From contig JAUXVN010000074.1 of assembly GCA_030684555.1 (NCBI GenBank), forward strand, positions 1 through 64,000: a stretch of DNA of 64,000 nucleotides. The letters run 5' to 3'. Position numbers and translations under genes: made by a program. Position 1 is the first letter of the stretch. Each line of letters opens with the position of its first letter. Below the pieces are notes generated by a model. It made no database searches, was not told the origin of the DNA, and saw only the letters and a list, made by a program, of their open reading frames with translations. Of this stretch, positions 44,502-53,454 are shown in pieces. The DNA is from Ignavibacteria bacterium (lineage in GTDB: Bacteria > Bacteroidota > Ignavibacteria > Ignavibacteriales > Ignavibacteriaceae).

Positions 44502-45740
44502 CTATATCTGCCATTCAATTTCTTCCCACCAAAAATTGTAATCACTTGAATTTCGTTGCTTCAACCCATCTTTACTGACTGTAGGCGGCGGCGGGAAGAA
44601 TTCGACAAGTTTATGATATATCTCTTCAAAAAATATTCTCTCTTCACGCAAAACTTCTAATAATGTCAGAGCATCCTCATCAATAGCCAGCGAGGTTATT
44701 GTTTGAATAATTGCAAGTTCAGTGTTTCCCTGCTCATACAAAGAGACTGCTTTTTTAAAATCTTGATTTGCTTTTGCACGAATAGGAATACCGAATTTAT
44801 TATGTGGTGAGATAATACATGTATATTGATTTGCAATTCTCAAATTTTCCCGGATAGATTCTAACCAAACATCTCCGGTATTAACTGATAAAACTATCTC
44901 ATTCGATTCCGAGAAAATTTCCACCTTAAATGAACTTTGATACTGAGTTAAATTTATAGAACGAAATTCAACATTTACAAATGCATCCGGATTCCATGAT
45001 ACTACTTTTAACGAACCATTATGAAGCAACACTTTATTTTCATCGTTAAATGCTTTTTTTACTGTCATACTTGAGTTCTTCCCGAGTTCATACATTGCAA
45101 CATCAGGAACAATAACTCTTAATTCAGATTGTTCGTCTGTACTTATTGTTTCACCGGAATTTAATTTAAAACTACTATCAAAACTTCCATTTATTTTATA
45201 AGTACCTGATTTTATTTCAACAGCCCAGGGATCCGAGGAATCTTTTAACAAAATATAAACCATATAGATAATCAGAGAAACGAAAACTACATAACTCGCA
45301 TTATATACATAATTTCTCATTTGAGAATTCTTACCAAAAGAGAAATTCTCAAATCTATCGTGAAGTTTTAGTTTCTTCTTCCCCCTTACAGATGATTTTT
45401 TTGCATATTGTGCCATCTTCTGCTTGACGAGAGGGGGTTCTACGATTTTTGTCTGAGTTTTGAGTTTCTTTATGACTGTTCCCTTAACAGCAGTTTTCTC
45501 TTTTGAATTAGTTGGTTCTGAATCTTCCGGAGAGAGTGTTAACCTACGTGAAATGTTGTTTGTAGGATTTATATTTACCGGCAGAGCTTCAATAGTTTTG
45601 AAATAACTATTATACTTCTTTTCTAAATTTTTACAAGAACCACACTCTTTGATATGCGCTTCTATTTCTTTCTGCATAACTTCAGGTAAAAGATCATCGA
45701 AATAATCATTAATCAAATTTTTTACTTCATCACAACTCAA
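44502..45740 (-). CDS. Anti-sigma factor with zinc-finger and FecR-like periplasmic domain
   Basis: A 412-residue single-pass membrane protein. The N-terminal zf-HC2 anti-sigma domain is MSCDEVKNLINDYFDD ... IEAHIKECGSCKNLEKKY (H-x3-C-x2-C, residues about 29-38). A Lys-rich cytoplasmic linker leads to one membrane helix (about 148-165, YVVFVSLIIYMVYILL). The outer part has a FecR-like beta fold (ELGKNSSMTVKKAF, NGSLKVVSW) and a short helical C-terminus. It should bind and restrain the ECF sigma factor whose gene it overlaps by 4 bp. The stimulus is unknown. Confidence 0.83.
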   Translation of the reverse strand: MSCDEVKNLINDYFDDLLPEVMQKEIEAHIKECGSCKNLEKKYNSYFKTIEALPVNINPTNNISRRLTLSPEDSEPTNSKEKTAVKGTVIKKLKTQTKIVEPPLVKQKMAQYAKKSSVRGKKKLKLHDRFENFSFGKNSQMRNYVYNASYVVFVSLIIYMVYILLKDSSDPWAVEIKSGTYKINGSFDSSFKLNSGETISTDEQSELRVIVPDVAMYELGKNSSMTVKKAFNDENKVLLHNGSLKVVSWNPDAFVNVEFRSINLTQYQSSFKVEIFSESNEIVLSVNTGDVWLESIRENLRIANQYTCIISPHNKFGIPIRAKANQDFKKAVSLYEQGNTELAIIQTITSLAIDEDALTLLEVLREERIFFEEIYHKLVEFFPPPPTVSKDGLKQRNSSDYNFWWEEIEWQI

Positions 45741-46261
45741 AATTTTAATTCCTCTATAAAATGAGTTCTGATTGATCTAATTATATTTCTAATTTCATCT
45801 GCTCTATATTTTGAAAGTAAATCAGAAATTTCTGATGCGGAGTAACCAATTATTTCATGAAGGACGAACATAATCCTATCCTCTTGAGGTAAATCCAAAA
45901 TTAATTTCTCAAGACTTGAGAGTGCATTAATTGAAGCCGGATCCGGTTCGAGTGATTGAATTATTTTTTTTTCTAATAATTCATCGGAGCATTTTTTGGT
46001 TCGATGTTCTTCGAGTATAAAGTAAACGGTGATTCCATTTAACCAAAGTTGAAAACTACTATTGCCTCGAAGGTGATTCAAATTATGCCAGGCATGATTT
46101 AATACTTCAATAGTTAAATTTTCTGCTAACTGCGGTATTGTAAATGTACGAAGACAGATTGCATATACATTGCCTGAATAGACGTCCGCAAGTTGAAGGA
46201 AAGAATTGACATTTCCTTTTTGTGCAGACTCAATTAGGTTTGTAATATATTTATTATTCAT
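45737..46261 (-). CDS. ECF-type RNA polymerase sigma factor
   Basis: A 174-residue protein with sigma-70 region 2 (about 15-85, VYAICLRTF and LTIEVLNHAWHNLNHL) and region 4 (about 110-165, LPQEDRIMFVLHEIIGYSASEISDLLS). Region 2.3/2.4 is divergent from typical ECF factors, lacking the D-x-x-Q-E-x-F block, so promoter recognition may be unusual. It overlaps the anti-sigma gene (ATGA). It follows a small membrane protein gene by 13 bp. Which promoters it reads cannot be told here. Confidence 0.78.
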   Translation of the reverse strand: MNNKYITNLIESAQKGNVNSFLQLADVYSGNVYAICLRTFTIPQLAENLTIEVLNHAWHNLNHLRGNSSFQLWLNGITVYFILEEHRTKKCSDELLEKKIIQSLEPDPASINALSSLEKLILDLPQEDRIMFVLHEIIGYSASEISDLLSKYRADEIRNIIRSIRTHFIEELKF

Positions 46262-46274
46262 TTATACCTGAGTA

Positions 46275-46658
46275 TCAATTCCGAATTCTTAGTACTCTTT
46301 GATTTGGTGAAATTTGTAAACTAATGTCAACCGGTTGGTTAGCATTTTTACCCATTGCTGTCCCTTTAACTCTGACAGTGACCCTTGCTGCTGCAACAGA
46401 GATGGTGGTAGTTCCTTCATTTGGGGCGGCTGGAATTTTTGGGGCTTTAAACTTTGAGTATGAATTTCCTCCACCACCTAATTGCTTCGGTTTAAGGTAA
46501 TATGCGTCTGCAAAGTCAGCAATTACAGTTGCTTTAATAATTATTTGCGATCTCTCTGAATCAACTCTCCACGATTCATAATATTTGATTCCAAGTGTGA
46601 TAGCTAACCCGGTGACAATGAACGATAACATAATCAGAATGATCTGTTGATTTCCCAT
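46275..46658 (-). CDS. Small single-pass membrane protein upstream of the ECF sigma gene
   Basis: A 127-residue protein with one N-terminal membrane helix (about 5-25, QIILIMLSFIVTGLAITLGI) followed by YYESWRVDSERSQ and a Gly/Pro segment (QLGGGGNSYSKFKAPKIP). The length, helix position and following amphipathic helix are reminiscent of a pilin-like (pseudopilin) N-terminus, but there is no clear prepilin peptidase site. I do not recognise a family. It is probably co-transcribed with the sigma/anti-sigma pair (13-bp gap). Confidence 0.6.
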   Translation of the reverse strand: MGNQQIILIMLSFIVTGLAITLGIKYYESWRVDSERSQIIIKATVIADFADAYYLKPKQLGGGGNSYSKFKAPKIPAAPNEGTTTISVAAARVTVRVKGTAMGKNANQPVDISLQISPNQRVLRIRN

Positions 46659-46794
46659 CTTAGTACCGTCTTAAATTAATCATTTTTAATTTCGAAAAAT
46701 ATCATTACTTAACTATTGAATCGAAAGATAAATTAAAATTTAGAGAAAAGACACTCAATATCAATAATCTTTTTATTTAAGTTATTAAAATGTG

Positions 46795-48699
46795 CTACAG
46801 TCTTCCTATAATATTCCGATTTTGCGGATTGCAAATATTCCTTGCCTCTGCGGTGTAAAGGTAATCAATTCGTCTCCGGTAAAACTCGACTATTTTTCCG
46901 CGAACCATTTTTAAAGTAGAATTAAGAAACTTATTCTGTTCGGTAAATCCTTCTCCAAGCACGGCAATTGCAGAAGGGAGCCATCTTTCCGGAAACATAT
47001 TTGCATAATTTCCCCCGATCCTAAACTCATTAATTTCAGATTCAATCTTTTTCAAAATCGCATCTTGTCCGTTTTCAGTTTTAATATCAATATTATTACC
47101 CTTAGCAAAATTAAATATTGCATCTTTATTCGGAACAATTAATGCCGTTGTATAAGGAGATTGATTGTTGTATAACATAATCTGTTCTATAAAAAGTGAA
47201 TGTTCGGTAATCATCTCTTCAATACCTTCAGGGCTATATTTTTCACCATCGCTTCCGATCAATAAACTCTTACTTCTTCCGAGGACATAAAGAAATCCGT
47301 CTTCATCAATATAACCTAAATCACCTGTATATAACCAGCCATCTCGAACAGTTTCTTTTGTTGCTTTTTCATTCTTCCAATAACCGACCATTACATTCTC
47401 ACCTTTTACAACAATCTCACCACGCTCGCCGATTTTTAGGGAATTTCCTTTATCATCACAAATTTTAATTTCTAAATTTTCAACAATGAATCCGGATGAA
47501 CCAAGTTTATGCTTGGCAGGAACGTTTGCAGATATTATTGGAGCTGCCTCTGATAAACCGTAACCTTGAAACATCGGTATTCCAATCGCATAAAAGAATT
47601 TTTGCAATTCGAGATCGAGCAGCGCACCCCCGCCTATAAAGAATTCTAACTCCCCTCCGAAACCTTCACGGATTTTACTGAATATAATTTTATCGAATAA
47701 TTTGTAAAGAGGTTTTTTGAGAAATTTAATTCCTCTTCCTCGATTGTAACCATTGCCATTATAATCATAAGCAAGGTTGAGTGCTTTTAAGAATAATTTT
47801 TCAACCTTCTCTCCTTTTTCTCTAATCCCCTTCTCAATGTTTTTACGAAAGTTTTTCGCCAATGCCGGTACGCTCAAAAGAAAGGTTGGTTTAATTTCTT
47901 TAATGTTGATTGGAACATTTTTCAAAGTTTCGAGTGGCGTTTTACCAATCTGTATAGAAGCCATACTTGCACCGTTTTTCATGAGTGTATAGATTCCTGC
48001 TGTGTGTGCGAAAGAATGATCCCACGGTAAAATCAACAATGAACAATAGGTTTCAGGAATTGGTAGAAGAGAGGTTGCCTGTTCAACATTTGCTGTATAA
48101 TTGCGATGAGTTAAAATTATCCCTTTAGGATCTGCGGTTGTTCCTGAAGTATAACAAATATTTGCATAATCTGATTCCGCAATCGAATCTACAATTTTGT
48201 TAAAATCATTTTCTTTCTCTTTGAGGAAAGTATTACCACTTATAAAGATTTCATCTTTATAGATTTCATCTTTTTCATAACTCGATTGGGGATCGAGTAA
48301 AATTATTTTTTCTAATTCAGGCAGATCATTTTTTATCTTCTTGATTTTGTGGAAATGATTACCTGAAACAATAACAAACTTACAGCCGGAATGCGATATT
48401 CGAAATTTTAAGTCCGAGAGTTCATCAATCTTAACAGAAATCGGGACATTAATTGCCCCGATATAAAGTACTGCAAGTTCACTCATTACCCAGTCATTCC
48501 TGCCTTCAGAAATGAGAGCAGCGCGATCCCCTTTATTTAAGCCAAAACTAAGCAGTCCTGCAGCAAAACTCCGAACTAATTTATGCATCTCGTTGTATGA
48601 AGTACCTTCATATTTTTCGGTACGTTTTTCCCACATCAAAATATTATTTGAATATTTTGAAACACTATTTTCAAACATTTGAGGAATTGTTCGTTTCAT
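46795..48699 (-). CDS. AMP-forming long-chain acyl-CoA synthetase
   Basis: A 634-residue acyl-activating enzyme. The ATG at 48699 is preceded by AGGGA at 6 nt, so I use it instead of the upstream in-frame ATG at 48723. Adenylation motifs are intact: YTSGTTADPKGI (about 179-190), MFQGYGLSEAAPIIS near 383, DGWLYTGDLGYID near 460 and the Lys-containing hinge VLGRSKSLLIGSDGEK near 475. It activates fatty acids as acyl-CoA. It resembles the FadD15/eukaryotic-type long-chain synthetases. It is 47 bp downstream of the aldehyde dehydrogenase gene and probably cotranscribed. Confidence 0.88.
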   Translation of the reverse strand: MKRTIPQMFENSVSKYSNNILMWEKRTEKYEGTSYNEMHKLVRSFAAGLLSFGLNKGDRAALISEGRNDWVMSELAVLYIGAINVPISVKIDELSDLKFRISHSGCKFVIVSGNHFHKIKKIKNDLPELEKIILLDPQSSYEKDEIYKDEIFISGNTFLKEKENDFNKIVDSIAESDYANICYTSGTTADPKGIILTHRNYTANVEQATSLLPIPETYCSLLILPWDHSFAHTAGIYTLMKNGASMASIQIGKTPLETLKNVPINIKEIKPTFLLSVPALAKNFRKNIEKGIREKGEKVEKLFLKALNLAYDYNGNGYNRGRGIKFLKKPLYKLFDKIIFSKIREGFGGELEFFIGGGALLDLELQKFFYAIGIPMFQGYGLSEAAPIISANVPAKHKLGSSGFIVENLEIKICDDKGNSLKIGERGEIVVKGENVMVGYWKNEKATKETVRDGWLYTGDLGYIDEDGFLYVLGRSKSLLIGSDGEKYSPEGIEEMITEHSLFIEQIMLYNNQSPYTTALIVPNKDAIFNFAKGNNIDIKTENGQDAILKKIESEINEFRIGGNYANMFPERWLPSAIAVLGEGFTEQNKFLNSTLKMVRGKIVEFYRRRIDYLYTAEARNICNPQNRNIIGRL

Positions 48700-48746
48700 T
48701 ATTTTCCCTGAATAATAATTCAATGAATCATGCTTAACGACCTGAA

Positions 48747-50279
48747 CTATAGTTCGAATTTAATCCCTTGAGCTAACGGTAAAGTTTCCCCATAATTTAT
48801 AGTATTTGTTTGGCGTCTCATATATAACTTCCAAGCGTCTGAACCTGATTCGCGCCCGCCTCCTGTTTCTTTTTCACCACCGAATGCCCCGCCAATCTCG
48901 GCGCCGGATGTACCAATATTAACATTAGCAATTCCACAATCTGAACCCCAAGCAGATAAAAATTCTTCAGCTTCACGCAAGTTATTGGTAAAGATTGATG
49001 ATGATAGTCCTTGAACTACATCATTATTCAATTGAATTGCATTGTCAACGTCACCGGAATATTTTATTAAATAAAGAATAGGTGCGAATGTTTCTTCCTG
49101 AACTATGTGATAATGATTTTCGGCTTCAACAAGAGCTGGAACAATATAACAGCCTGATTCATAACCTTCCCCGGATAATGGCTCACCGCCAAATAATACT
49201 ATTCCACCTTGTGTTTTTGCTTGTTCAATTGCATTCATAAATACTGTTACTGCATTTTTATCAATCAAGGGACCGACATGATTGTTTTGATCAAGCGGGT
49301 CTCCGATTCTTAAACTTGAATAAGCTTTTATTAATGTTTCTTTTACTTTATCATAAATTGATTCATGTATTATCAATCTTCTTGTAGATGTACATCTTTG
49401 TCCGGCAGTTCCGACAGCACCGAATACAACAGCAGGAACAGCGATTTTCAAATCAGCATCGGGAGTCATGATTATAGCATTATTTCCACCAAGTTCGAGA
49501 ATTACACGACCAAATCTTCTTGCGATAACTTCAGCGGCATGTTTACCGACAGGTGTTGAACCGGTAACTGAGATAAGAGGAATATCTTTATCATTTAATA
49601 ATCTTTCACCGATTGTAGAACCCTTACCAACAATGAGTGAAAAAATTCCTTCCGGCAAATTATTATCAGCAAGAACTTGAGCAGTTAATTTTTGAACTGC
49701 AACAGCGGTCAAAGGGACTTTTGAGGATGGTTTCCAAAGATTAACATTTCCACAAACCGCTGCAATCATGGCATTCCACGACCATACAGCAACCGGAAAA
49801 TTAAACGCCGAGACAGTTGCAACAATTCCTAAAGGATGATACTGATCATACATCCGATGGCTTGGTCTTTCTGAGTGCATTGTAAAACCGTATAATTGAC
49901 GTGACAACCCTACTGCAAAGTCACAAATATCAATCATCTCTTGAACTTCACCTAATCCTTCTTGAAGAGATTTTCCCATTTCATATGAAACGAGAGCACC
50001 GAGTGATTCTTTATACTCACGCAACTTTAAACCAATCTGTCTTACTATTTCTCCCCTTTTAGGAGCAGGCATTTTACGCCATTCTTTGTAGGATTCTTTT
50101 GATTTATTGATGATATGTTCATAATCAGCTTGCGAACCTTGATAAACTGAGGCAATAAATTTTCCATCTACAGGCGAGCTAATTTTCAACTCACCTTCGG
50201 AAGTGGTTTTAAGCCACTCACGACCTGTTGATGCACCATAATTTTTTTCTTCAATTCCTAATGTTTTAAGAAATTCCAT
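48747..50279 (-). CDS. Aldehyde dehydrogenase, ALDH7/antiquitin type (alpha-aminoadipic semialdehyde dehydrogenase-like)
   Basis: A 510-residue NAD-dependent dehydrogenase. The family signature is strong: FNFPVAVWSWNAMIAAVCGN near 150, LELGGNNAIIM with the catalytic-base Glu near 261, and AGQRCTSTRRLII with the catalytic Cys near 295. EETFAPILYLIKY is near 395. The N-terminal SPVDGKFIASVYQ block and the IGGAFGGEKETGGGRESGSDAWK tail (the tail cut into parts here: GGAFGGEKETGGGRE) are typical of ALDH7. The natural aldehyde may come from lysine degradation. Upstream, 204 bp separate it from the divergent dehydrogenase gene. Confidence 0.9.
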   Translation of the reverse strand: MEFLKTLGIEEKNYGASTGREWLKTTSEGELKISSPVDGKFIASVYQGSQADYEHIINKSKESYKEWRKMPAPKRGEIVRQIGLKLREYKESLGALVSYEMGKSLQEGLGEVQEMIDICDFAVGLSRQLYGFTMHSERPSHRMYDQYHPLGIVATVSAFNFPVAVWSWNAMIAAVCGNVNLWKPSSKVPLTAVAVQKLTAQVLADNNLPEGIFSLIVGKGSTIGERLLNDKDIPLISVTGSTPVGKHAAEVIARRFGRVILELGGNNAIIMTPDADLKIAVPAVVFGAVGTAGQRCTSTRRLIIHESIYDKVKETLIKAYSSLRIGDPLDQNNHVGPLIDKNAVTVFMNAIEQAKTQGGIVLFGGEPLSGEGYESGCYIVPALVEAENHYHIVQEETFAPILYLIKYSGDVDNAIQLNNDVVQGLSSSIFTNNLREAEEFLSAWGSDCGIANVNIGTSGAEIGGAFGGEKETGGGRESGSDAWKLYMRRQTNTINYGETLPLAQGIKFEL

Positions 50280-50423
50280 TTTTACTCCGAATATAATTTT
50301 AAAATAGTATTACTAAATTATCATTATTCTGTCAAATGTTGAAATAAAATCAAGTGAAGACGATAATATTCCACTGCCAGTCTCGAAAAACTTCAGTTTA
50401 AATTATAAAACGCATGTCATGTT

Positions 50424-50452
50424 TTTTCACTTTTAATAAAATGTCATATATT
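50424..50452 (+). promoter_or_regulatory. Candidate promoter of the WbpB-like gene
   Basis: TTTTCA (50424-50429) and TATATT (50447-50452), spacer 17, match the sigma-70 consensus at 4/6 and 5/6. The TATATTTG extension also fits the Bacteroidota -7 box TAnnTTTG. The start codon is 30 bp downstream with AAGGA as ribosome site. Confidence 0.35.
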
Positions 50453-50482
50453 TGATCTAAGATTTAAAGCATAAAGGATGAG

Positions 50483-51388
50483 ATGAAAAATTTCGCGATA
50501 ACCGGAGTAGCAGGTTATATAGCTCCCAGACACTTACAAGCAATAAAAGATACCGGAAATAAATTAATTGCCGCGGTTGATCCGCACGATTCTGTTGGAA
50601 TACTTGATAGATATTTTCCGGAGACAAGTTTTTTTACTGAATTTGAAAGATTTGATCGTTTCCTTGATATGTTGAGGCGCGGAAAACCTGAAGAGCATCT
50701 TAACTATCTTACCATATGTGCACCAAACCATCTGCACGATGCTCATATAAGACTCGCACTCCGATTAGGCGCCGATGCTATTTGCGAAAAACCTTTGGTG
50801 TTAAATCCATGGAACCTTGACGCTTTAGAAGAACTTGAACGTGAATCAAATTCTCGAGTCTGGACGATACTTCAATTAAGAGTTCATCCGGCGTTGCAAG
50901 AACTAAAACAAAAACTGAGTAATACAAAAATCGAAAAGAAATATAAAGTAAAACTTAATTACATTACATCACGCGGGTTATGGTATCATTACTCATGGAA
51001 AGGCCTCATTGAAAAATCGGGAGGTATTTCAACTAATATCGGAATTCATTTTTTTGATATGCTTATTTGGCTTTTTGGAGATGTTGAGACATCAACGCTG
51101 CTTCAAAAAGAAAATGATAAAATGAGAGGCGAAATTATACTTAAAAACGCAGATGTAGAATGGTTTTTGTCTTTGGATAAAAATGATCTTCCGGAAGAAA
51201 CTAAAAATGCCGGCAAACCTACTTTCCGTTCAATAACAATGAACGATGAAGCAATTCAGTTTAGTGAAGGATTCACAGATTTACACACACGAGTTTATGA
51301 GGAAACACTCAAAGGAAATGGTTTTGGTATTCAAGATGCACGACCATCAATAGAATTGGTTCAGAAACTTAGGAATACAAAAGTCTGA
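50483..51388 (+). CDS. Gfo/Idh/MocA oxidoreductase, WbpB/WlbA-like (UDP-GlcNAcA 3-dehydrogenase type)
   Basis: A 301-residue enzyme with an N-terminal Rossmann fold (FAITGVAGYIAPRHLQAI at 3-20) and the conserved NAD/substrate motif GADAICEKPLVLNPWNLD (about 95-112). It continues with the WlbA/WbpB hallmark QLRVHPAL near residue 134 and GGISTNIGIHFFDML near 185. Relatives oxidise the 3-position of UDP-N-acetylglucosaminuronate in B-band or capsular sugar synthesis. It stands alone on the plus strand, without a sugar cluster beside it; a hairpin repeat follows its stop codon. Confidence 0.83.
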   Translation: MKNFAITGVAGYIAPRHLQAIKDTGNKLIAAVDPHDSVGILDRYFPETSFFTEFERFDRFLDMLRRGKPEEHLNYLTICAPNHLHDAHIRLALRLGADAICEKPLVLNPWNLDALEELERESNSRVWTILQLRVHPALQELKQKLSNTKIEKKYKVKLNYITSRGLWYHYSWKGLIEKSGGISTNIGIHFFDMLIWLFGDVETSTLLQKENDKMRGEIILKNADVEWFLSLDKNDLPEETKNAGKPTFRSITMNDEAIQFSEGFTDLHTRVYEETLKGNGFGIQDARPSIELVQKLRNTKV

Positions 51389-51409
51389 AAGACTGATTAG
51401 TAATAAATA

Positions 51410-51431
51410 ACTACGTCCTTCCGGACGTAGT
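51410..51431. repeat. Palindromic REP-like element (also likely terminator)
   Basis: A 9-bp perfect stem, ACTACGTCC (51410-51418) and GGACGTAGT (51423-51431), with a TTCC loop. The same stem with a TGAA loop occurs at 57454-57475, so this is a dispersed repeat. It lies 22 bp after the WbpB-like stop codon and could also end transcription. Confidence 0.7.
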
Positions 51432-51513
51432 CTAATTTCATTTCCTCCAGGACTTAACTGTATTTAAAAGTGAGTCGTTATCAAAAAGTAGATTTTTGAA
51501 GTTCTGGAATTTA

Positions 51514-52041
51514 TCAATTATCTATTAAACAATTTTCGCTATCAAATTCTTTTATCATTTTAGAAATTGATCTTTTGACTCCCGGCGATAATGATTCTAA
51601 AAAATGATCTTGTACAAGAAAAGGAACTTCCCTTTCCAATTCAGGGTACTTTTTGACAATCTTGATAATGAACTTTATTGCTGTCATTCGTACTGAAGGG
51701 CTTTTACTTATTTGCTCCCACACATTCAAACAAATATCAAATAAAACCCCTTCATGTTTTGGCGATAACTCCATCTGTGAAAGTATTTTAATAAGTTCTC
51801 GTTGATGCCCGTCATTTTTTGATTTGACAGAATTAACTATTCTTGATAGATGTTTTTTAATTCGTCGGTCATTGTGTTCCATGCAACTCCATAATAACCA
51901 TGCAGACCGCCATGCATAAGGTTGTTTGTCTGAGATTGCTAATTCAACAGCCTCATCAAAAGATTCGGGTTGATTTGTAAGAAAAGAAATCATCCCCTCT
52001 TTATAAAAACTCATCAAAGCTTTTTCTAATTCAGTTTCCAA
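51514..52041 (-). CDS. HEAT-repeat-like alpha-helical protein of unknown function
   Basis: A 175-residue cytoplasmic protein predicted to be all helical. Repeated helix pairs resemble HEAT repeats (AWRSAWLLWSCMEHNDRRIKKHLSRIV-type segment at about 41-68; VRMTAIKFIIKIVKKYPE near 120). There is no signal peptide, metal motif or enzyme signature. It is followed by a 62-bp gap before the alcohol dehydrogenase-like gene, transcribed towards it. A scaffold or adaptor role is possible; the function is not known. Confidence 0.7.
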   Translation of the reverse strand: METELEKALMSFYKEGMISFLTNQPESFDEAVELAISDKQPYAWRSAWLLWSCMEHNDRRIKKHLSRIVNSVKSKNDGHQRELIKILSQMELSPKHEGVLFDICLNVWEQISKSPSVRMTAIKFIIKIVKKYPELEREVPFLVQDHFLESLSPGVKRSISKMIKEFDSENCLIDN

Positions 52042-52103
52042 AACAGAATCATTCTTGATTTAATACTAAAACATCAATTCTATCACTTAGATTAAAACCA
52101 TAA

Positions 52104-53066
52104 TCATCCAACGGTTATTATTACGTTACCTATTTTTTGTCCGGTTTCTACATATTTATAAGCTTCAACAATTTCCGCCAAGCTGTAACTTCTGTCAATA
52201 ACAGGTTTGAAGCTCCCTTTCTCAACTAATTCTTTTAGAAAAAGAACATCATTTTTATTAATTGAAGGAAGTGGGAAAAGTACTTTTTTACCACCAAACA
52301 AAGGAGTGATAAGTGCCAATAAAGGATTTTGCGATAAGTAACCAAGTTCAGTTGACATATAAATGCCATTCTCTTTTAATATCTGTTTGCATTTCCCAAA
52401 TGAACTTTTTCCGACTGCATCAAATACTACATCAAATTTTTGATTGATTTTGGTGAAGTCTTCTTTTGTATAATCAATCACAAGATTAGCACCGAGAGAT
52501 TTTACCAGCTCCATATTTTTAGTATCGCAAACGGCTGTAACTTCTGCTCCGATATGTTTAACTATTTGAACCGCCGCTGATCCAATTGCACCGGTTGCAC
52601 CATTAATAAGAACACACTGTCCGGACTTAATTTTTGCAGCTCTAATATCACAAAGTGCATAATGCGCTCCTTCGGTAATCGGAGCAGCTTCCTTAAAAGA
52701 TAGATTCTTTGGCATTGTAACAACTGAGTCATTTTCATTTATTACAAGATATTCAGAATGTGCACCAAATTTTATGTCGTTGTATCCGAATACTTTATCA
52801 CCGACTTTAAATAAAGTCACATTTTTACCGATTGCTGTTACTTCACCTGCAAATTCGCTTCCCAATATTTGGTTTTTCGGTTTTAATAGTCCGGCGAAAA
52901 ATCTAACAATAAAATATTCGGCACTTCTAAAACCACAATCAGTTCGGTTTACAGTTGTAACATTAACTTTCACTAGTAATTCATCATCCTTTGGAATCGG
53001 TTTTTGAACTTCGGCAAGTCTTGCAACTTCCGGTGGACCATATTTTGTGTAAATAATAGCTTTCAT
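52104..53066 (-). CDS. Zinc-independent NAD(P)H quinone oxidoreductase/alcohol dehydrogenase-like protein (MDR family)
   Basis: A 320-residue medium-chain dehydrogenase/reductase. The N-terminal GroES-like domain has the family pattern MKAIIYTKYGPPEVA and LGSEFAGEVTAIGKNVTLFKVGDKVFG (in parts), but the usual catalytic zinc Cys is absent. The Rossmann domain has INGATGAIGSAAVQIVKHIGA (about 153-173). It resembles the quinone-oxidoreductase/reductase subgroup that acts on enones. It lies 17 bp downstream of an antitoxin-like gene and may be co-transcribed. Confidence 0.82.
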   Translation of the reverse strand: MKAIIYTKYGPPEVARLAEVQKPIPKDDELLVKVNVTTVNRTDCGFRSAEYFIVRFFAGLLKPKNQILGSEFAGEVTAIGKNVTLFKVGDKVFGYNDIKFGAHSEYLVINENDSVVTMPKNLSFKEAAPITEGAHYALCDIRAAKIKSGQCVLINGATGAIGSAAVQIVKHIGAEVTAVCDTKNMELVKSLGANLVIDYTKEDFTKINQKFDVVFDAVGKSSFGKCKQILKENGIYMSTELGYLSQNPLLALITPLFGGKKVLFPLPSINKNDVLFLKELVEKGSFKPVIDRSYSLAEIVEAYKYVETGQKIGNVIITVG

Positions 53067-53083
53067 GTTTTTTTCGTTTTCTT

Positions 53084-53314
53084 TTAAGAGTAATGATAAG
53101 TGTAATTATCCAATAGATTTCTAATTACCTTTTGATATTGGCTCCCGTGTTTTCGAGCTATACCTTTAAAGAAATCGATACTTGATTTGCTCAAATTAAG
53201 TGTGATTTTAACAGTCTCCTCTTTGAAGACCAACTCTTCCGGTTTAGGTAAGAAGTCTTTTATAACTTCTATCTCTCCGATTTTTTCATCGCTATATTTT
53301 ATTTTCTTTTTCAT
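53084..53314 (-). CDS. Orphan CopG/BrnA-like antitoxin protein
   Basis: A 76-residue protein. Its C-terminal half (VKITLNLSKSSIDFFKGIA then SQYQKVIRNLLDNY) fits the ribbon-helix-helix pattern of CopG/BrnA antitoxins (beta-strand, then two helices). The N-terminal half is a charged region that in such proteins often contacts the toxin. No toxin gene lies upstream: only 140 bp separate it from the next gene. It may instead regulate the adjacent dehydrogenase gene. A palindrome GTTGTA-AAA-TACAAC at 53343-53357, 29 bp upstream, could be its operator. Confidence 0.6.
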   Translation of the reverse strand: MKKKIKYSDEKIGEIEVIKDFLPKPEELVFKEETVKITLNLSKSSIDFFKGIARKHGSQYQKVIRNLLDNYTYHYS

Positions 53315-53342
53315 ATATCTGTTTTCCCGATAGTTGTGTCAA

Positions 53343-53357
53343 GTTGTAAAATACAAC
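53343..53357. promoter_or_regulatory. Palindrome upstream of the antitoxin-like gene
   Basis: A perfect 6-bp inverted repeat, GTTGTA and TACAAC, separated by AAA, 29 bp ahead of the start codon. It overlaps a TTGACA-like sequence. RHH antitoxins usually repress their own operon through such short palindromes. Binding here is an inference. Confidence 0.35.
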
Positions 53358-53454
53358 ACAACTGTTTCAATTATTTATTGATTCCATCCCCGTATTAATT
53401 GAATAAAACGAATTGTTAAATGTTAAAATTCCAGCAAGCGAATTTTTTATTTTA

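Noticed and set aside
53314-53342. TTGACA-N17-GATATA promoter before the antitoxin-like gene
   Set aside because: The -10 would overlap the start codon, so transcription would begin downstream of the ATG. No later start fits the protein.
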